Positions 49,638 to 62,267 of a DNA stretch of 64,000 nt are shown in pieces; position 1 is the stretch's first letter, and each line of letters starts with the position of its first letter. The notes under the pieces are model-generated. The model was not told the DNA's origin and did not search any database. It worked only from the letters and a program-made list of their open reading frames with translations. The stretch comes from Distichodus sexfasciatus (Eukaryota; Chordata; Actinopteri; Characiformes; Distichodontidae): contig JAVGVS010000018.1 in NCBI GenBank assembly GCA_032718565.1, positions 2,090,254 through 2,154,253 on the forward strand, given 5' to 3'. The translations under genes were made by a program, and so were the position numbers.

Positions 49638-52600
49638 CCTACCATTAATTGTCAGGTTGGTTGTTAAGAAGAAGAGATGACAACTGTTATTACATAATTT
49701 AAGAATATAGATAGACCTTGTCATTTTTCTTACTGACAGGCACACCCAGGTGAAAAAAACAGTTTGCCAACTGGTCTGACAATGAACAAGTATCTCAAAA
49801 AGTTTCGTTGCTGCAGTCGATCTGACTTTACATGTAGGTTTCTGACAGATTTTATGAAAAAAGAGACAGAGACTGATAGGGTGCACTACAATATTCTTCT
49901 GAGCCTGACTACAGACTACAGCAGCCTTTCTTCAACCATGCTGAATAAACCTTTATCTTTCAGTTTTAGTATTCACAGCCTTCTGATCTGTCTCCAGATT
50001 ATGAAAGGCAGCTCAGCATCATGTTGAGAAGCTAATGATCTCTGAGCCTCAGAATCTGAGTAGACACATTGCATACAATGGCACTCCACAGATTTCTCCA
50101 TGTCAAACTGTTAGTCTAGGCCAATGATGATCACATCCAGTTTAATAAATGGGCAACACTTGATTTATTGTGACAGCAGAGGTATTTTTGTTTAGGCCCT
50201 TGTACCTTCTTACTTTTTGAGGCTTTCGTGTTTTTGCGTAAAAAGTATTGGGGTCTCGTACATGTGATTTCTGGTGTCGATTTCATCATTAAAAGGGAGA
50301 CTTTTCTTTGCTGCTGTGTAATCCCTGGGGTTTATCTGCAATGGGGCTGCTTGGTGCCGCACAATATCTCTGTTTTAACAAGGAGTACAACTAAAAAACT
50401 CAGTGTTGACTAAATGTATTGCAGAACAGTGTGTTAAAACAAACCAGGTACTAAAATGTCATGCCATTCAAAAAGAATGTATGAGTATGTATACAACAAA
50501 GTGTTGCAGTTGCCTGCAAATACCTCTGAGTTTGTTCCAATCCAGCATCTATGGGGTCTGAATGAATAATAAGTTTGATCTGTAAGAGGCCCTGCTTCAG
50601 AACTTAGGAGAATTATGGATTTGCTGGTAAAAAACCAGATTACCCTGTACAAAAAGCTTTGCAAAATTCTGTTCCAAAATCACTGCTGTGTTAAACGTGG
50701 TGATAAACAGGTGGGCCGACAGATACATGGAAATAGACTGAATCAAGTCTTTACATGTCTGTACATAAATTGCACCTATAATGTAGATGTTTCTTATTCA
50801 AAAGGCAGTACACACTGCTGAAATTCACTATTTAGCTAAAAGGTCAATGCAAAGTGTACATCATATAGATAAGGTTAATTTTCAGTATATTCAGAAATGT
50901 CAACTCTGGGCATTTAATCCTTTACTACTTTGCAACAGGATTTTCAAGTGTTAAAGTATATACTGAGAGATTTGTATCTTTAATGGTTAGTCTTCTTAGT
51001 TCCATTTCTCAGAAGAGTGGACAATGAAAAGAAATAGCTGATTTCCAATTAACTGTTATCATTATTAACTTTTGATGACCATCAAACGACACAAACTTCC
51101 ACCTCCCCGCTGATTGTGTTATATATGCTTTGCCTGAGAACATGTTCAGCATTTCTTCTCCTAATTAACTGTTCTACTTCTAGCTTTTTCCTCTATTTCA
51201 TTTCATTCTCATGGAGTCATAAGTAAGACACTCTGTACAAATTAGATGGCCTCACACATTTCTGCAAAGCAACTAAATTTTGATCTTAAATTGGTGGTCT
51301 TTCACAAACAGACTCTTGTTGACAGTGTAAATGAGAAGCCCGGGTCACATCCCACATCCTCTGATTTTGAGAGGCTGCTCTGAATCCCGAGCAAGCCACA
51401 GACATACTGGAAGAAATGAGCACAATATATTATAGACAACAGTGAGGCTGGAGGAATGGAAAAATTCAGCATCAGTAGAAAAAATGAAAACAGTAATAAG
51501 TTTCTCTGCTGCATTTCACAAGACTTAACCTCAGGGGGATGCCACAAACTCTACAAAGAACTACATGAGGGAAGGCAAGTGCGAAAGTATCTTCTATAAG
51601 TTAACAGATGTGCATCTTAGAAGGAAGCATCAACCAGTGCAGACACTTTCTAGTTTTGAACTGAGGTATCTTAATTTTTAACTTTGTAATATGACCACAA
51701 CTTATTGACAGACATTGTATCTATGCATGAGCAGTTCATGTTCCCCGCATGTTCATGTATATGTACGGTTTTACTGATGAATGAGCAATTGCATTAAAAT
51801 ACACCCAGTCAGTTAGATGAGGCACTGCAAGTCTTTCAGTGCTGTCTGGTTTTACTTAATTTCTTCGATGTTGAGAAACATTCATAAATGATCTGTGTGT
51901 ACAAAACAATTAATGGCCATTTGTTGAAGAATCCTATCTCTGGGATTTTCTTCCCTTCTTTATAACTGTCAAGTGTCTCGATCAATTTAAATTAGTGAGG
52001 AGCAAAAGGGAGAAATGAAAGCAGAATTTATGCTTTGATGCTAAATTGTTGATGCAGCTTTCCTTGAAAATGTGAATGATTTCCCCGAGGGTGACACGCA
52101 CAAAATAACAACCAGTGCACAAGAGAAGAACCAAATTGCCTCACAGGCTCATGTGAAGGTGTCACCCTCTACCTAAATGCTTTGTCGTGCTGTGTGTCCC
52201 TCTGTGCATCAGGATGTGGCTGGTGCACATTTAAACACTGCCCTTCTCTCTCATGTGAACTCCTGGGGGATCACAGAGATGCTTCCAACAGGGTTCACAT
52301 GTGAAATGAATCTTTATCAGGCCATTGGAGTAACAGCGACCAACTCTTTCTGGAGTCAAGCTGCCAGATCTACGTTTGGCCCTGTGCCCAGTCAGGCTTT
52401 ACCTTCCATCTCACATCACCTTGCACCCAATGTGAGATCAAATTAGGAAGGCATGAACATTGCACGATGAATCATTTTTCATTATGCACATAGGATCCAA
52501 TTTGCAAGCCTTACTAGGTTTTTGGAAGATGCTGGCAAAAAATTATTATATCAGATGCAAATTTGCAAGTCATATTCAAATAAGTAGAAGTCCTGTATCA

Positions 52601-53519
52601 GGAAATGCAATAAAGTGTGAGGGAATTGGATTGTGCAGCTAGAAGCAGTCAGTGTGTTTGCATCACATTATGGACATTAATCAATATAGGAGTTCAACAA
52701 ACTGTAAAGCGTAGACAACATACTGTATATCCACTTATGCATTTCTTAACTGACGTAACACAGATTAAAAGGCTGACCAGCAGCAATGTATCTCGTACAT
52801 TATAATGTAGGTCATTTGAGAATCCTACACGGCTAAGAGATGCAGAGGCAGGGAGCAGGACATGGCTAGTGATCGTGCTTTACTCTTCCCTAGGTATTCA
52901 GATTGAAGCAGCAAACCTTGAAAGGCTGACAAAAATATAAGATGTTATAAATTACAGTATAAAGCTCAGGATAACACAATACACCTCTACTTCAATATCA
53001 ATTAAACAGTCTACATCATATGACTTAGCGACTTAGCAACAATCCCATCTTGTGGGACCAGTGTCAATTTTGGTTATTGATTATTGATGACTTTTGATAA
53101 AATTCTGATTAAATCATCATACTGAATCACTATATTGATATTCTGTGTGTTGTTGTGTAGGAAAATGCATATTTTGCACACGTCAGTGTGACCATAATAT
53201 ACCCAGGCACTAGTGCAAGCTCAAGGATGCTCCATGGTTTGCGTCAATGTTCCAAAAATGTTCCAGCAGTATTTCATCCTCTGGTCCCAAGAGATTGCTG
53301 AAGCACGTAGTCGTAGCTGAAAGCAGGTATAAAAGCCCACCTTCTTACCGATTCCATCAATGGTGATGACGAGGCATCTCAGGTCTCCAGTTTCATCCCC
53401 TCGTCCTCTTATTGGTCTGTACTGTGGACTTCTGCATCTCTAAAGATCTTTCTCACTCTCAAAATACATTTTTAGAAAGCCATTTATTTAGTCACTTCTT
53501 CATTTCTGGTCGACTGATT

Positions 53520-53936
53520 ATATGAGCCACCAAGTTCGACCAGGCAGGCGCTTAACAGTTAATATTCAGCCCGAGCAGAGCAGTCGGCGCTGTGGCAAAT
53601 AAGGTGGCGGGCGAGATACAGGCAGCAGGTGGAGTTGAGGTCGTGCAGCATCCAGCACCGACTCTCCAGCGTCACATCGCTTTCCTGAGGGTACAAGTTC
53701 AGTGTTTCATCGGAACTATGCCTCTTTAAAAGCCAGGACCTGGCTGTGGATTGTCTTAGATCGGGGCTGCGGGCGCTCAGCGTCTTGATGTTCGATCCGC
53801 GGTGGAAACTTGTCTGAGCGGTCGTGATGCGCCGAAACCGGACGACAGCTAACTGCGTTAAACTGGCCATCTCTGGATAAATGACTGAACAAAGTGGCTT
53901 TGACTCAAGCGGACCGAACCCGTGGCTGCATGGGAA
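53520..53936 (+). promoter_or_regulatory. sntg2: CpG-rich sntg2 5' region
   Basis: CpG-dense segment (continuing to about 54100) immediately upstream of the sntg2 start codon, presumably proximal promoter and 5' UTR. An open frame of 133 codons on the opposite strand (53559-53960) resembles no known protein and is attributed to the GC content. A TATAAAAG box lies further upstream at 53328-53335, which would imply a 5' UTR of about 580 nt with several upstream ATGs. CpG-type initiation nearer the exon is more likely. Confidence 0.5.
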
Positions 53937-54005
53937 ATGAGCCTGGCAGGAAAACACCAACCCGATCTGTTAGAGAGACCTGCCAGCCTTTTAGTGCCAA
54001 CATGG
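53937..54005 (+). CDS. sntg2: Gamma-2 syntrophin, exon 1 (residues 1-23)
   Basis: ATG at 53937 opens 23 codons, MSLAGKHQPDLL...ASLLVPTW, ending at a strong donor TGG|GTAAGT. The junction with exon 2 reads SLLVPTW|TKTGLALL, the counterpart of CLLVPAR-TKTTIALL in mammalian SNTG2. This establishes both the exon and the frame. A TGA twelve codons upstream in the same frame with no other ATG between makes 53937 the start (G at -3). The ATG nearer the donor (54002) is in another frame and not used. Gamma-2 syntrophin is a cytoplasmic adaptor of the dystrophin complex, expressed in neurons among other tissues. Confidence 0.9.
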
Positions 54006-54711
54006 GTAAGTAAGGCTGCATTTTACTTATTCAATTGAGGCTGAAAGACGCGCGTGAATAACGCGTCTTATGCATTATTTTTGGTTATCGGGTTTGTGCG
54101 ATGTTTTCTCGGATTACAGGAAGATTTTTAAAATCATGAAATCTTGCCGAATTCAAAACTGATCATTTCAATGTCAGCTGTCCGTAACTGGTCATGCATA
54201 ACCCTAACTTTGTGATGGAGGATGTGATGGTGGGTAAGGTTAGATTAGAATACAGCAAATATATAGCTTGGTTTATTTCAACTTTTACGCTTGTATTGTA
54301 AATGCTGTTATTGTTATTTTTTATTTTCAAGAGTGAACACATGATGTGTAGCGTAATAATATACATATATATGTTGTGATGTCAGTGGTCGAGCCAGAAG
54401 AAACGGGGCATCGCGAGTTTTTGGCGGACACAAGTTGATCTTTGTATCTAAGATCTAATGCATCTTTTTAACAAGATACCTGAGCTCGCAGATGTAGCTG
54501 TTTAGGGGTCGACGGGGGTAATTTAACATTTTATTTCGCAAATAAGATATCAAGTATTTGGAAAGATATTACTATGTAATTATAATAACGATATTTGTTT
54601 TGATGCTTGATAAATATGTTCAGCAAAATTTTCATTGTTTTAAATGGGTGCTTACGAAAAGGCCAGGATTCCTTCTAAAAACACATATCTGAGAAAGATT
54701 TGTGTGTATTC

Positions 54712-54762
<51 letters not shown>
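54712..54762. repeat. Compound (GT)n(GA)n microsatellite
   Basis: About ten GT units joined to about fifteen GA units, within 800 bp of the sntg2 first exon. Confidence 0.95.
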
Positions 54763-54765
<3 letters not shown>

Positions 54766-56197
54766 TCTAACATGTAATGATTGTGCTTGAAGTGTATGAT
54801 TGGAGATAATAACAGAAGATTGATAAAAAGTATTGAGATGTCCTCAAGAACTCTTATTATACTAAATACTTACAGTACATCAAATTGTTCTGTTCTCTAC
54901 TCTCAGCTTTGTTCAAGATTTGTGAGAAGCACAGACTCTGCATGATTAGCCATTTATGTGCCAGTAGTGATTTTTTTTTCTCCATAAAGTGGAAGGCCAA
55001 GTTTTAAAACCTGCTTAAAATGGATGCATAGTTATGGATGGTTTCTTTTTGCTGGATTGTTATAGATTGACAACAATCTATAACGTTAGACGTTAGACGT
55101 CTGTCTGTCTGTCTGTAAGAAATAAGACGTGGTGACTGTTATCAGATTTCATTTCATTGTACCATTGCCTTAAATGTCATAATTAAATACAAATAGGCTC
55201 ATTTTGCAAGGAACTATGAGATGAGAAGGGCAATGGGGGCATGTGCTTAGCTCTATAACGGGCCCTTAAGTTGTATCAGCTTAAATCACTAACGCAATTC
55301 TTGTGTTCAAATATGCACATTGAATTTCTCTACATCTTCAAACTTTCCTCTTATGAGCGATGATGTTAGAAGCCTTAAATAGCACAGGCTGGAGGTGTCA
55401 GAAGTGGCCAGCTCTTAGAATGTGTTGCTTTCAGGTTATTTTTAATGCATTGATTGCTTCAATTAGGCACTTTGCCCGACAAGCATTTTTTTCCCCTTGA
55501 GTATGGGCATGTTTTAAAAGACTTGCATTAATGAATGACATTTGGTGACCATGTTGGTGTTTTGACAGTCTCTTCTGTTTCAATTCTGTTCAATTTACAA
55601 TGGATTTGAATTCATATCTGCCTGTGCTACTGGGAACCGGTAATGGATTCCTAGCACATCATTCTTTTAAATCCAAGCCACGTTCTTTTCTGTCTTGCAT
55701 GAAAGATGCCTTTGTCATTTCTTTGGACATTGTTCCTGAGAACTCTCATGTCTATCTAAAGAACAATTATTGAAAGTATAGCACTACAGTTCTTTAGGAT
55801 AGAGGATACGTAACATAATAAAAAAAGAAAAATCTCTGGTGGGATATTAGCAGGGCACTTTGGGACAGGTGCCACTCCTTGATCATCCTCTTTAATGTCC
55901 AGTTATTTCCATTTTAATACTGCTGCACAGTGTAATCTCATTTTTAATCATTGGTCTTCAAGGATAAGGCATGAAGGTGATCCTCATATTCTTTCAGATT
56001 TATGTTTCTGTCTTCAGATTTCTTGACATGTTTTTGATGCTGCTTATACCCACTATTAAAGAATAAGACATCTTTGTGTTTCAGTTACATATAGAAAAAG
56101 TGCAGGGTGGTGCCAAAGTTCAGTACAAAGAGACTTGAAGAGATAGACAAATCTCTTAGAAATTTGAATAAGAATAATAAAGTATGGGATCTTACTG

Positions 56198-56561
56198 GGG
56201 CGGCATGGTGGCGCAGTGGTTAGTGCTGCCACCTCACAGCGAGAAGGTCCTGGGTTCAAACCTGGATTGGCCGTAAGGCCTTTTTATGTGGAGTTTGCAT
56301 GCTCTCCCCGTGTTCGTGTGGGTTTTTTCCGGGTGCTCCGCTTTCCTCCCACAGTCCAAAGGTTAATTGGCGACTCTAAATTGGCCCCGTAAGGTGTAAA
56401 TGTGAGTGTGATTGTGTGAGAGTATGTGCCCTGCAGTGTGTTGGTGCCTGCCCAGGGATGGCCCCTGCCTTGCACCCGTAGTTTCCGGGATAGGCTCCAG
56501 TCCCCCCGCGACCCCATTTGGGATTCAACAGTTCGGATAATGAATGAAAGGATGAATGAAT
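56198..56561 (+). mobile_element. tRNA-like SINE with target-site duplication
   Basis: Starts GGGCGGCATGGTGGCGCAGT (box A-like), then GGTTCAAACC (box B-like), then the body TGGAGTTTGCATGCTCTCCC and CCTCCCACAGTCC, and ends in GAATGAAAGGATGAATGAAT. It is flanked by GGGATCTTACTG (56186-56197) and GGGATCTCACTG (56562-56573), a 12-bp duplication with one difference. The element is 364 bp. Intact boxes and a readable duplication suggest a fairly recent insertion. Same family as 19150-19490, opposite orientation. Confidence 0.9.
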
Positions 56562-56920
56562 GGGATCTCACTGTTATTTTTATAAAAGTTATTATAAAAA
56601 AATTGTGGAACTGGTTTTAAGTGAATGTCAAACTTCTACCTTATTCTCCTTCAATCTGAACAAATCACACTCAGGCTGTATTCTGAAGCAGTCATTAGGT
56701 TACCAGGATGTAAAAACTCAGCATGCATCTTTTGCTTTGCTGGATGCCTGCTGTTTTTTTGGGACAACATTTGTACTTTGTGTTTTGTCAGTATTGTTTT
56801 TTGGTTTCCATTATAAAATAGGGAAGATTGTGGATGTCAGTATCTTTCATGTTTAAAAAGAAACCATGTTGTGCAAGATACCTGCTCAACGAACACACTG
56901 CAAAAATGAGAGATTGCATA

Positions 56921-57456
56921 CACTACCAGTCAAAAGTTCGGACACACCTTTCCATTCAATGTTTTATTCTTTATTATCATGACTATTTACATTGTAGATT
57001 CTCACTGAAGGCACTATGAATTAACACATATAGAATTCTGTGGTAAACAAAACGTGTGAAATAACCCAGAACATGTTTTATATTTTAAATTCTTGCAAAT
57101 AACCACCCTTTGCACACTCTTGGCAATATCTCGATGAGCTTCATGAAGTAGTCACCTGAAATGGTTTTCCAACAGTCTTGAATGAGTTCCCAGAGATGCT
57201 AAGCACTTGTTGGCCCTTTTGCCTTCACTCTGCGGTCCATCTCATCCCAAATCATCTCAATTGGGTTTGGTCAGGTGACCGTGGAGGCCAGGCCATGTGG
57301 CGCAGCACTCCATCACTCTCCTTCTGGGTCATATAGCCTTTACACGGTTCATTAATAGTTTTGGTGCCTTTAGTGAGAATCTACAATGTAAATAGTAATG
57401 AAAATAAAGAAAAAACATTGAATGGGAAGGTGTGTCCAAACTTTTGACTGGTAGTA
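56921..57456. mobile_element. Tc1-like element with long inverted repeats
   Basis: The left end, TA-CACTACCAGTCAAAAGTT, and the right end, AACTTTTGACTGGTAGT-ATA, are inverted copies. The similarity continues inward for about 95 bp on each side (TTCGGACACACCTT, ATTCAATG, TACATTGTAGATTCTCACT). The long inverted repeats and TA-flanked ends are those of a Tc1/mariner element. The central part keeps only the catalytic end of the transposase, so the 536-bp copy is internally deleted and non-autonomous. Confidence 0.9.
57095..57300 (-). pseudogene. Tc1 transposase C-terminal remnant
   Basis: Minus-strand reading gives pieces of the Tc1 transposase end: WPPRSPDQTQ (for WPPQSPDLNP), FGMRW (for LWDEL), then LSISGNSF, TVGKPFQVTTS and a final RYCQECAKG-like piece. 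Several stop codons interrupt it. It sits between the inverted repeats of the enclosing element and belongs to a different Tc1 lineage from the relic at 3385-4180. Confidence 0.75.
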
Positions 57457-60145
57457 TATATACTGACAATAAGTCCACCTTCATTCAAAACAAACAAAAA
57501 AATTGTACCTATACTTTTCTTTAGGTATAACTGTAACCACATCGTTCTTTGCCTTAATGTCACCTAAATGAAATCAGTAATGGATTTCCACAATCCACAA
57601 TCTGTAAATGAAGCTGCTTATGGGCATAAATCATGTGGATCCACAGGCAGGCAAATGCATGGGTTTCAATGTTAGCTCCCCATGGGGAATTATGAAGTTA
57701 AACCTTTTGCATAACTTGTATAACACAATAAATAGATTCTCCATTTTAGGTTTTCCCAATGCCAGCTGTTGCCCATGTGTTATCTTCTAATGCATGGTGA
57801 TGGGGCCATTCTTAAAATTATTACTTTTTGTAATTTAACTTAAAATGGTCAGCTCTTCTCATCCCCAGCTATGGTGAGCTGTCAAGTGAAAACAAATATA
57901 TTCCTATATGTGTTGCTGCTCTGATGCACAACTGTTTTGCCTGCTGATGGGCTGTTAACTCTGAGCGGTAAGTGAGTATTTCATGTTGATGGCTAAAAGC
58001 ATTGTTAAGTTAATTTTAACCATAGGATAAAGAAACCAGGATAAACAAATCCTTATTGTGTTACATTTGTCCTCGCACAGTGTTATATTTGTTAATGTCA
58101 GCGAAATTTACCATGTGCTTTACTAGGGCCTCATCCAGTAAATACCATGTATACTATGTTTACTGGCTATCCTTACTTTTGCCGTTCACTGCTTTAGACT
58201 ATTCCTCCTCTTTGGCTTTAAAACGTCACTATTTCATGGTCAATCCATAATACCATTTCAGCTTGTAGAAGATTCCTCAATTACTTCAGAGATCAGCTGA
58301 TAGCACTGTATTAATACTCCTCTGAAATGTTTACTGACCCAATAAAAGGGCCTCTCTCTCCTCCATTAATATTCTTTTACATTCGTCCTTGCCATTTCCA
58401 TTTTAATTCAGGACAGGTATGAATTTTAATAAGTGTCCCTGCATTTTTAAGGCTATGCATTTGTTATTATGGAGATATTTCCTGTTCAATGTGAGAAAAG
58501 TCACTAATGAAGATGACTGCGGTGGTTAGTCTATTATATGTGCCATATGCAAATGATTTGTCTTTGTTTGGACTGAAAACAGCTTGGATATGTTGGAGTT
58601 AAAGCCACTAAAATATGCTTAGGTTAGTTAGTGCTTTTTAATGATTTTCTTTTCATTTACACAGTATTTACTTCACATGACTATTCAACTAGCCCTAATA
58701 TTATGTCTAATTAGTGAAATAGTTCATTTCTGACCTGCTTCATATGAAAACAAAATGACAAACGTATCAGTTCTGCATCCCACATTAAAAAGCAGGCTGG
58801 TTTGGTTTAGCCCAAATCACTGCCACATGAAGAATATTTTAAGATAGCAGTATGATCATTTTGAACACTTTAAAATGATCTTAAGACTATGGTACCTTTG
58901 GGAAATCTTGCTCTGTTTAGGGTGTTACATCATTCTGCTAATCTTTCAATCCCGTCCTCTTCGGCATTAGTTACTTGGCATGTTCCCTTTTCTGTTTCAT
59001 ACAAAACATGCTGCTACTTGCATTAGGCTCTTAATTGTGGTTGATATTAGATACAGTTTTTGTTAGGATAGCACCAAGTTGAAGCTTTTTAAGCAGGTTT
59101 TGTGCTTCTGTATTCTGAATTGCTATGGGAATTCTTTCTGCAGTTTTCTAAAAAGAAATGCTAATGTTTTACAGCCTCTAGCTTCATGCTAGCCATAAAG
59201 GCAATATGATTTGTCTCCATGCAGTGCTTTGCCACTTTCAGATAATCAGAAATAGTGCACAAAGCACATTTATACTGTACACAGATTTACACTGTGCACC
59301 TTAGAGTGATAGTAAATCTTTGACATGCCAAAGAGAGAAAAGGATTGTGTTAGACTTCTCAGGTTGTGCATAGCTTTACCTTTTGATGACTTCTGGATTA
59401 GAACCAGTGATTTTAATCTTTCAGTGTGCAGTAAATGATATATTGACTGGTTTTCACCAGCCCTAACTGTGGAGAAAGACTATATTCTTGGCTAAGGGTC
59501 CGTGACAGCCAGCTCATGATGAGTATAACATTATCAGTTCTGATCTCCAGTCAGCCGTTGACCTCCAGCCTCTTCTTAATTATTGCTTTGATTGAGTCAA
59601 GTCTGTGTCCATTTTGGGAGTGTGGAGACTGTGGTCAGTGTTTTCTGCCACAGTAGCTTTAATTATCGGAGGCAGGTTGCAGGTCATATAGGGATAAACA
59701 CCAACATATGATGAGTTGTATTTTCACACTCAGTGTGTAGGCGTCAGCAGTTGCATTGCATGTGCTGTGCTGTGCTGTGCTGCTTGGTTGAATTTAGAAC
59801 ATCCACCCATCATCAGCTCCCATGTTTTCTGTCATGCATGTCAAGGCTACGCATAGCAATGAAAAACACTGATCATTACACTTGAGCACTGATTTTTTAA
59901 ATGCCTTCCATTGGCATCGTCGTGATTCTGTCCTGCCTTTATCAACTTGAAAGAGACCAGTATATATGCACAATTATTGTATCATTTATTAATGTATTTT
60001 TAAATCAGCTGTGTGTATGACTCACAACAGATGATTAAGAACAATACTTTCAATATTTCTAAGAACCTGATAATATTACGCCCAACATTCTTTTTTTCAG
60101 TAACATAATTTTTCATTCTTTTTACCAGTAACACATAATATAAAC

Positions 60146-60967
60146 CAGAGGTGGAACGAGTACTGAAAATTTGTACTCAAGTACAAGTACTGTTACATTG
60201 GTTAAAATGTACTCAATTACAAGTAAAAGTACTGGTGTTTAAAAAAATATACTTGAGTAAAAGTACAAAGTACTCTTCTCAAAAACTACTCAGAATATTA
60301 ATTACTTTTTAACCGATGAATGTTTTATTGCGTTGTCAATAGCAGGCATTCGATTCGATTCACCAAGCACATTTCTCAGATGAACAAGGTATAGAACGAC
60401 AGTTTGTTTTGTGAATAAATGTAGATATAAAGCAGGAATTTTGTTTGTCTTGTAAGCCGATATCACCGGAGAGGTCAAACAAAGTTTGCACTGCATGGAC
60501 GCTGTCTCCTTTTCTCCCTCTGTACATGAAAAATTCCTCCAGGTACGGCCACGGACACTCGTGCTCCGTCTTTTCTCCATCATTTTCACAGTTGACAGTG
60601 TTGTCTTCTGTCTCCATTTTGGCTTCTTTGTCCCCAAATCGTCAGTCTATAAGTTAGTTTGTACTCCACTGTGTAGTACTTCCAGACACCTGTGCCTGCT
60701 GCTGCAACAGAGTTTATTCTTTGCTTACGTCATAGATTAATTGGCGCGGTCGCGATTGCACAGCCTTACTGGCTGCAAATATGCAGATGAAAGGTTTGAA
60801 TATTAATTCAAATTGCGGGCGTACTCAGTAGCGACTTTTGATTTTATAAGTAGCGAAGTATGAGTAAAATAACTCACTTGAAAAACTACTCATAAAAGTA
60901 CAAGTACCGAAAAAATCTATTTAATTGCAGTAATGTGAGCATTTGTAATTCGTAACTTCCACCCCTG
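60146..60967. mobile_element. hAT-like element with exact 8-bp duplication
   Basis: Begins CAGAGGTGGAACGAG and ends AACTTCCACCCCTG, i.e. imperfect terminal inverted repeats CAGRGGTGGAA. It is flanked on both sides by ATATAAAC (60138-60145 and 60968-60975). An 8-bp target duplication and CAG-type termini are hallmarks of hAT transposons. The subterminal regions contain many copies of AGTACAAGTA/GTACTC-like words in both orientations (60160-60290 and 60840-60910). The 822-bp copy is too short to encode a transposase and is non-autonomous. Confidence 0.9.
60302..60640 (-). pseudogene. hAT transposase N-terminal (BED-finger) remnant
   Basis: Inside the hAT-like element, two overlapping minus-strand frames hold pieces of a BED-type zinc finger. 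One reads CPWPYLEEFFMYRGRKGDS; the other, after a frame change, reads MQCKLCLTSP, giving the aromatic lead-in and the C-x2-C pair expected of hAT transposase N-termini. The histidine part and the catalytic domain are missing. Confidence 0.6.
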
Positions 60968-62267
60968 ATATAAACTAACATCCTGCACAGTGTTTGTGTT
61001 TATTTTGTTTCAATATCTTCACTAATGTAACATGACATACTGTAGTTTAAAAATTAACTATAATTTGAGTGAAGCTGTGTTATACGTAACAGAACACTGT
61101 TGTATGAAAAAAAAGGCAGTTCACGACTACTTATACAGATTGTACAGATATCCTATGAAACACTGTCTCAGGCACAAACTGTGTTAATTGTTAATTAGCC
61201 AACATTTCCTGGTCATGATATATTCCCATGGGTCAACAGGCCAGCACGAATTTACAGTGTATTTTTATCCTTACAGAACCTTCAGTAATGCAACTTTGTC
61301 TGTGCTATTCTGTGCAGTGTGATGCCCAAGAGACTGACATGCAGAACCCACTGTGCATCCCCAAGTGCAAACCGCAGCAGCCTTCTCATAGAGTCAGCCT
61401 ATGACTCAAAACTTTGATTAATTATCCTTTCCCTCAGGAGCCAGAGGGGGAGTCACTTGACCTAAATCTTGGTGGTGTCTCTCGGGAAAAATGCTCCTGG
61501 TGCCAGGAAGAGAATTAGGGCAGGACAATGAAGCTGCAGGTCTACAAGAATCAATGTCACCCTCACAGGGGACAGCAAATGCGAACACAGTTAAACAATG
61601 TCTGATTTGTCAGGTCCATCCGTTACCGCATCTTTAGAAATGCCTTTTTCTTCAAAAACACACTGCATTGCTTTTTTTGTCATCGCAAGGTCAGTAAAAA
61701 GGAGGAAATTGCTGACAGCAAGGCTCTCTCTATAAATTAAGCACTAAGGCACATTCAGTCAAGCGCTCATTGTTTCTGACACCATGCTTACTGAATTCAC
61801 CCTCAAGAAGACACAGATCCAGGATGGGAAGCCTCCTTCCCGCTGTCTTCATACGCTGTGATCATTACAGACCTGTTTATATTTCACTCACGTTCTAAGG
61901 AATATTTTTCAATTTAACAGCTACAGGACTGCTCTTGGGATTAATTTCTGAGTGTAACTAAATTAACTCAGTCTGTAAAGCTTCATGTTATCTGTCCTTT
62001 ACGCTTTATTTTCCTGAAACAACATTTCAAAGTAATACAGAAAGCATGTTTTTTTTCTTGTACATATTCAATTAACCCCTTGAAGGAAACACCTCTCTTG
62101 AGCACAAAGTTATAATCAATCCTCTGCAGTGAACTTTTTCTGTATTCTACCAGTGGAGACTAAACTGCATTTTACCACCGAAGCATTTTACTGCACACAT
62201 CCTGTTTAACGTTGATTTGACTCAACACTCTAGCTATGAACTCAACATACTTTATCCAAACTCAAAT

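Larger units (their letters stand above)
39911..53500. other. Intergenic DNA between tmem151b and sntg2
   Basis: About 13.6 kb between two divergent genes, with no recognised exon. It contains a retroelement 3' end (40315-40500), a GAGC/GA tract (43846-43875) and a long AT repeat (49552-49634). Moderately GC-richer patches at about 43250-43440, 46740-46930 and 52150-52440 could be regulatory elements; none reads as protein. A one-mismatch CTCF-like motif (CCACTAGATAGCAG) is at 40174-40187, plus strand. Confidence 0.5.

Noticed and set aside
53328..53335. TATAAAAG as the sntg2 core promoter
   Set aside because: It is about 600 bp upstream of the start codon with several ATGs between, and the CpG-rich segment closer to the exon is the more likely initiation region.
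53559..53960. 133-codon open frame on the minus strand over the sntg2 start
   Set aside because: No recognisable domain; it lies in the CpG-rich 5' region and overlaps the real sntg2 exon on the other strand. High GC explains the lack of stops.
56198..56270. tRNA gene
   Set aside because: A and B boxes are present but the sequence is the head of a SINE with a target duplication and lacks a tRNA fold continuation.
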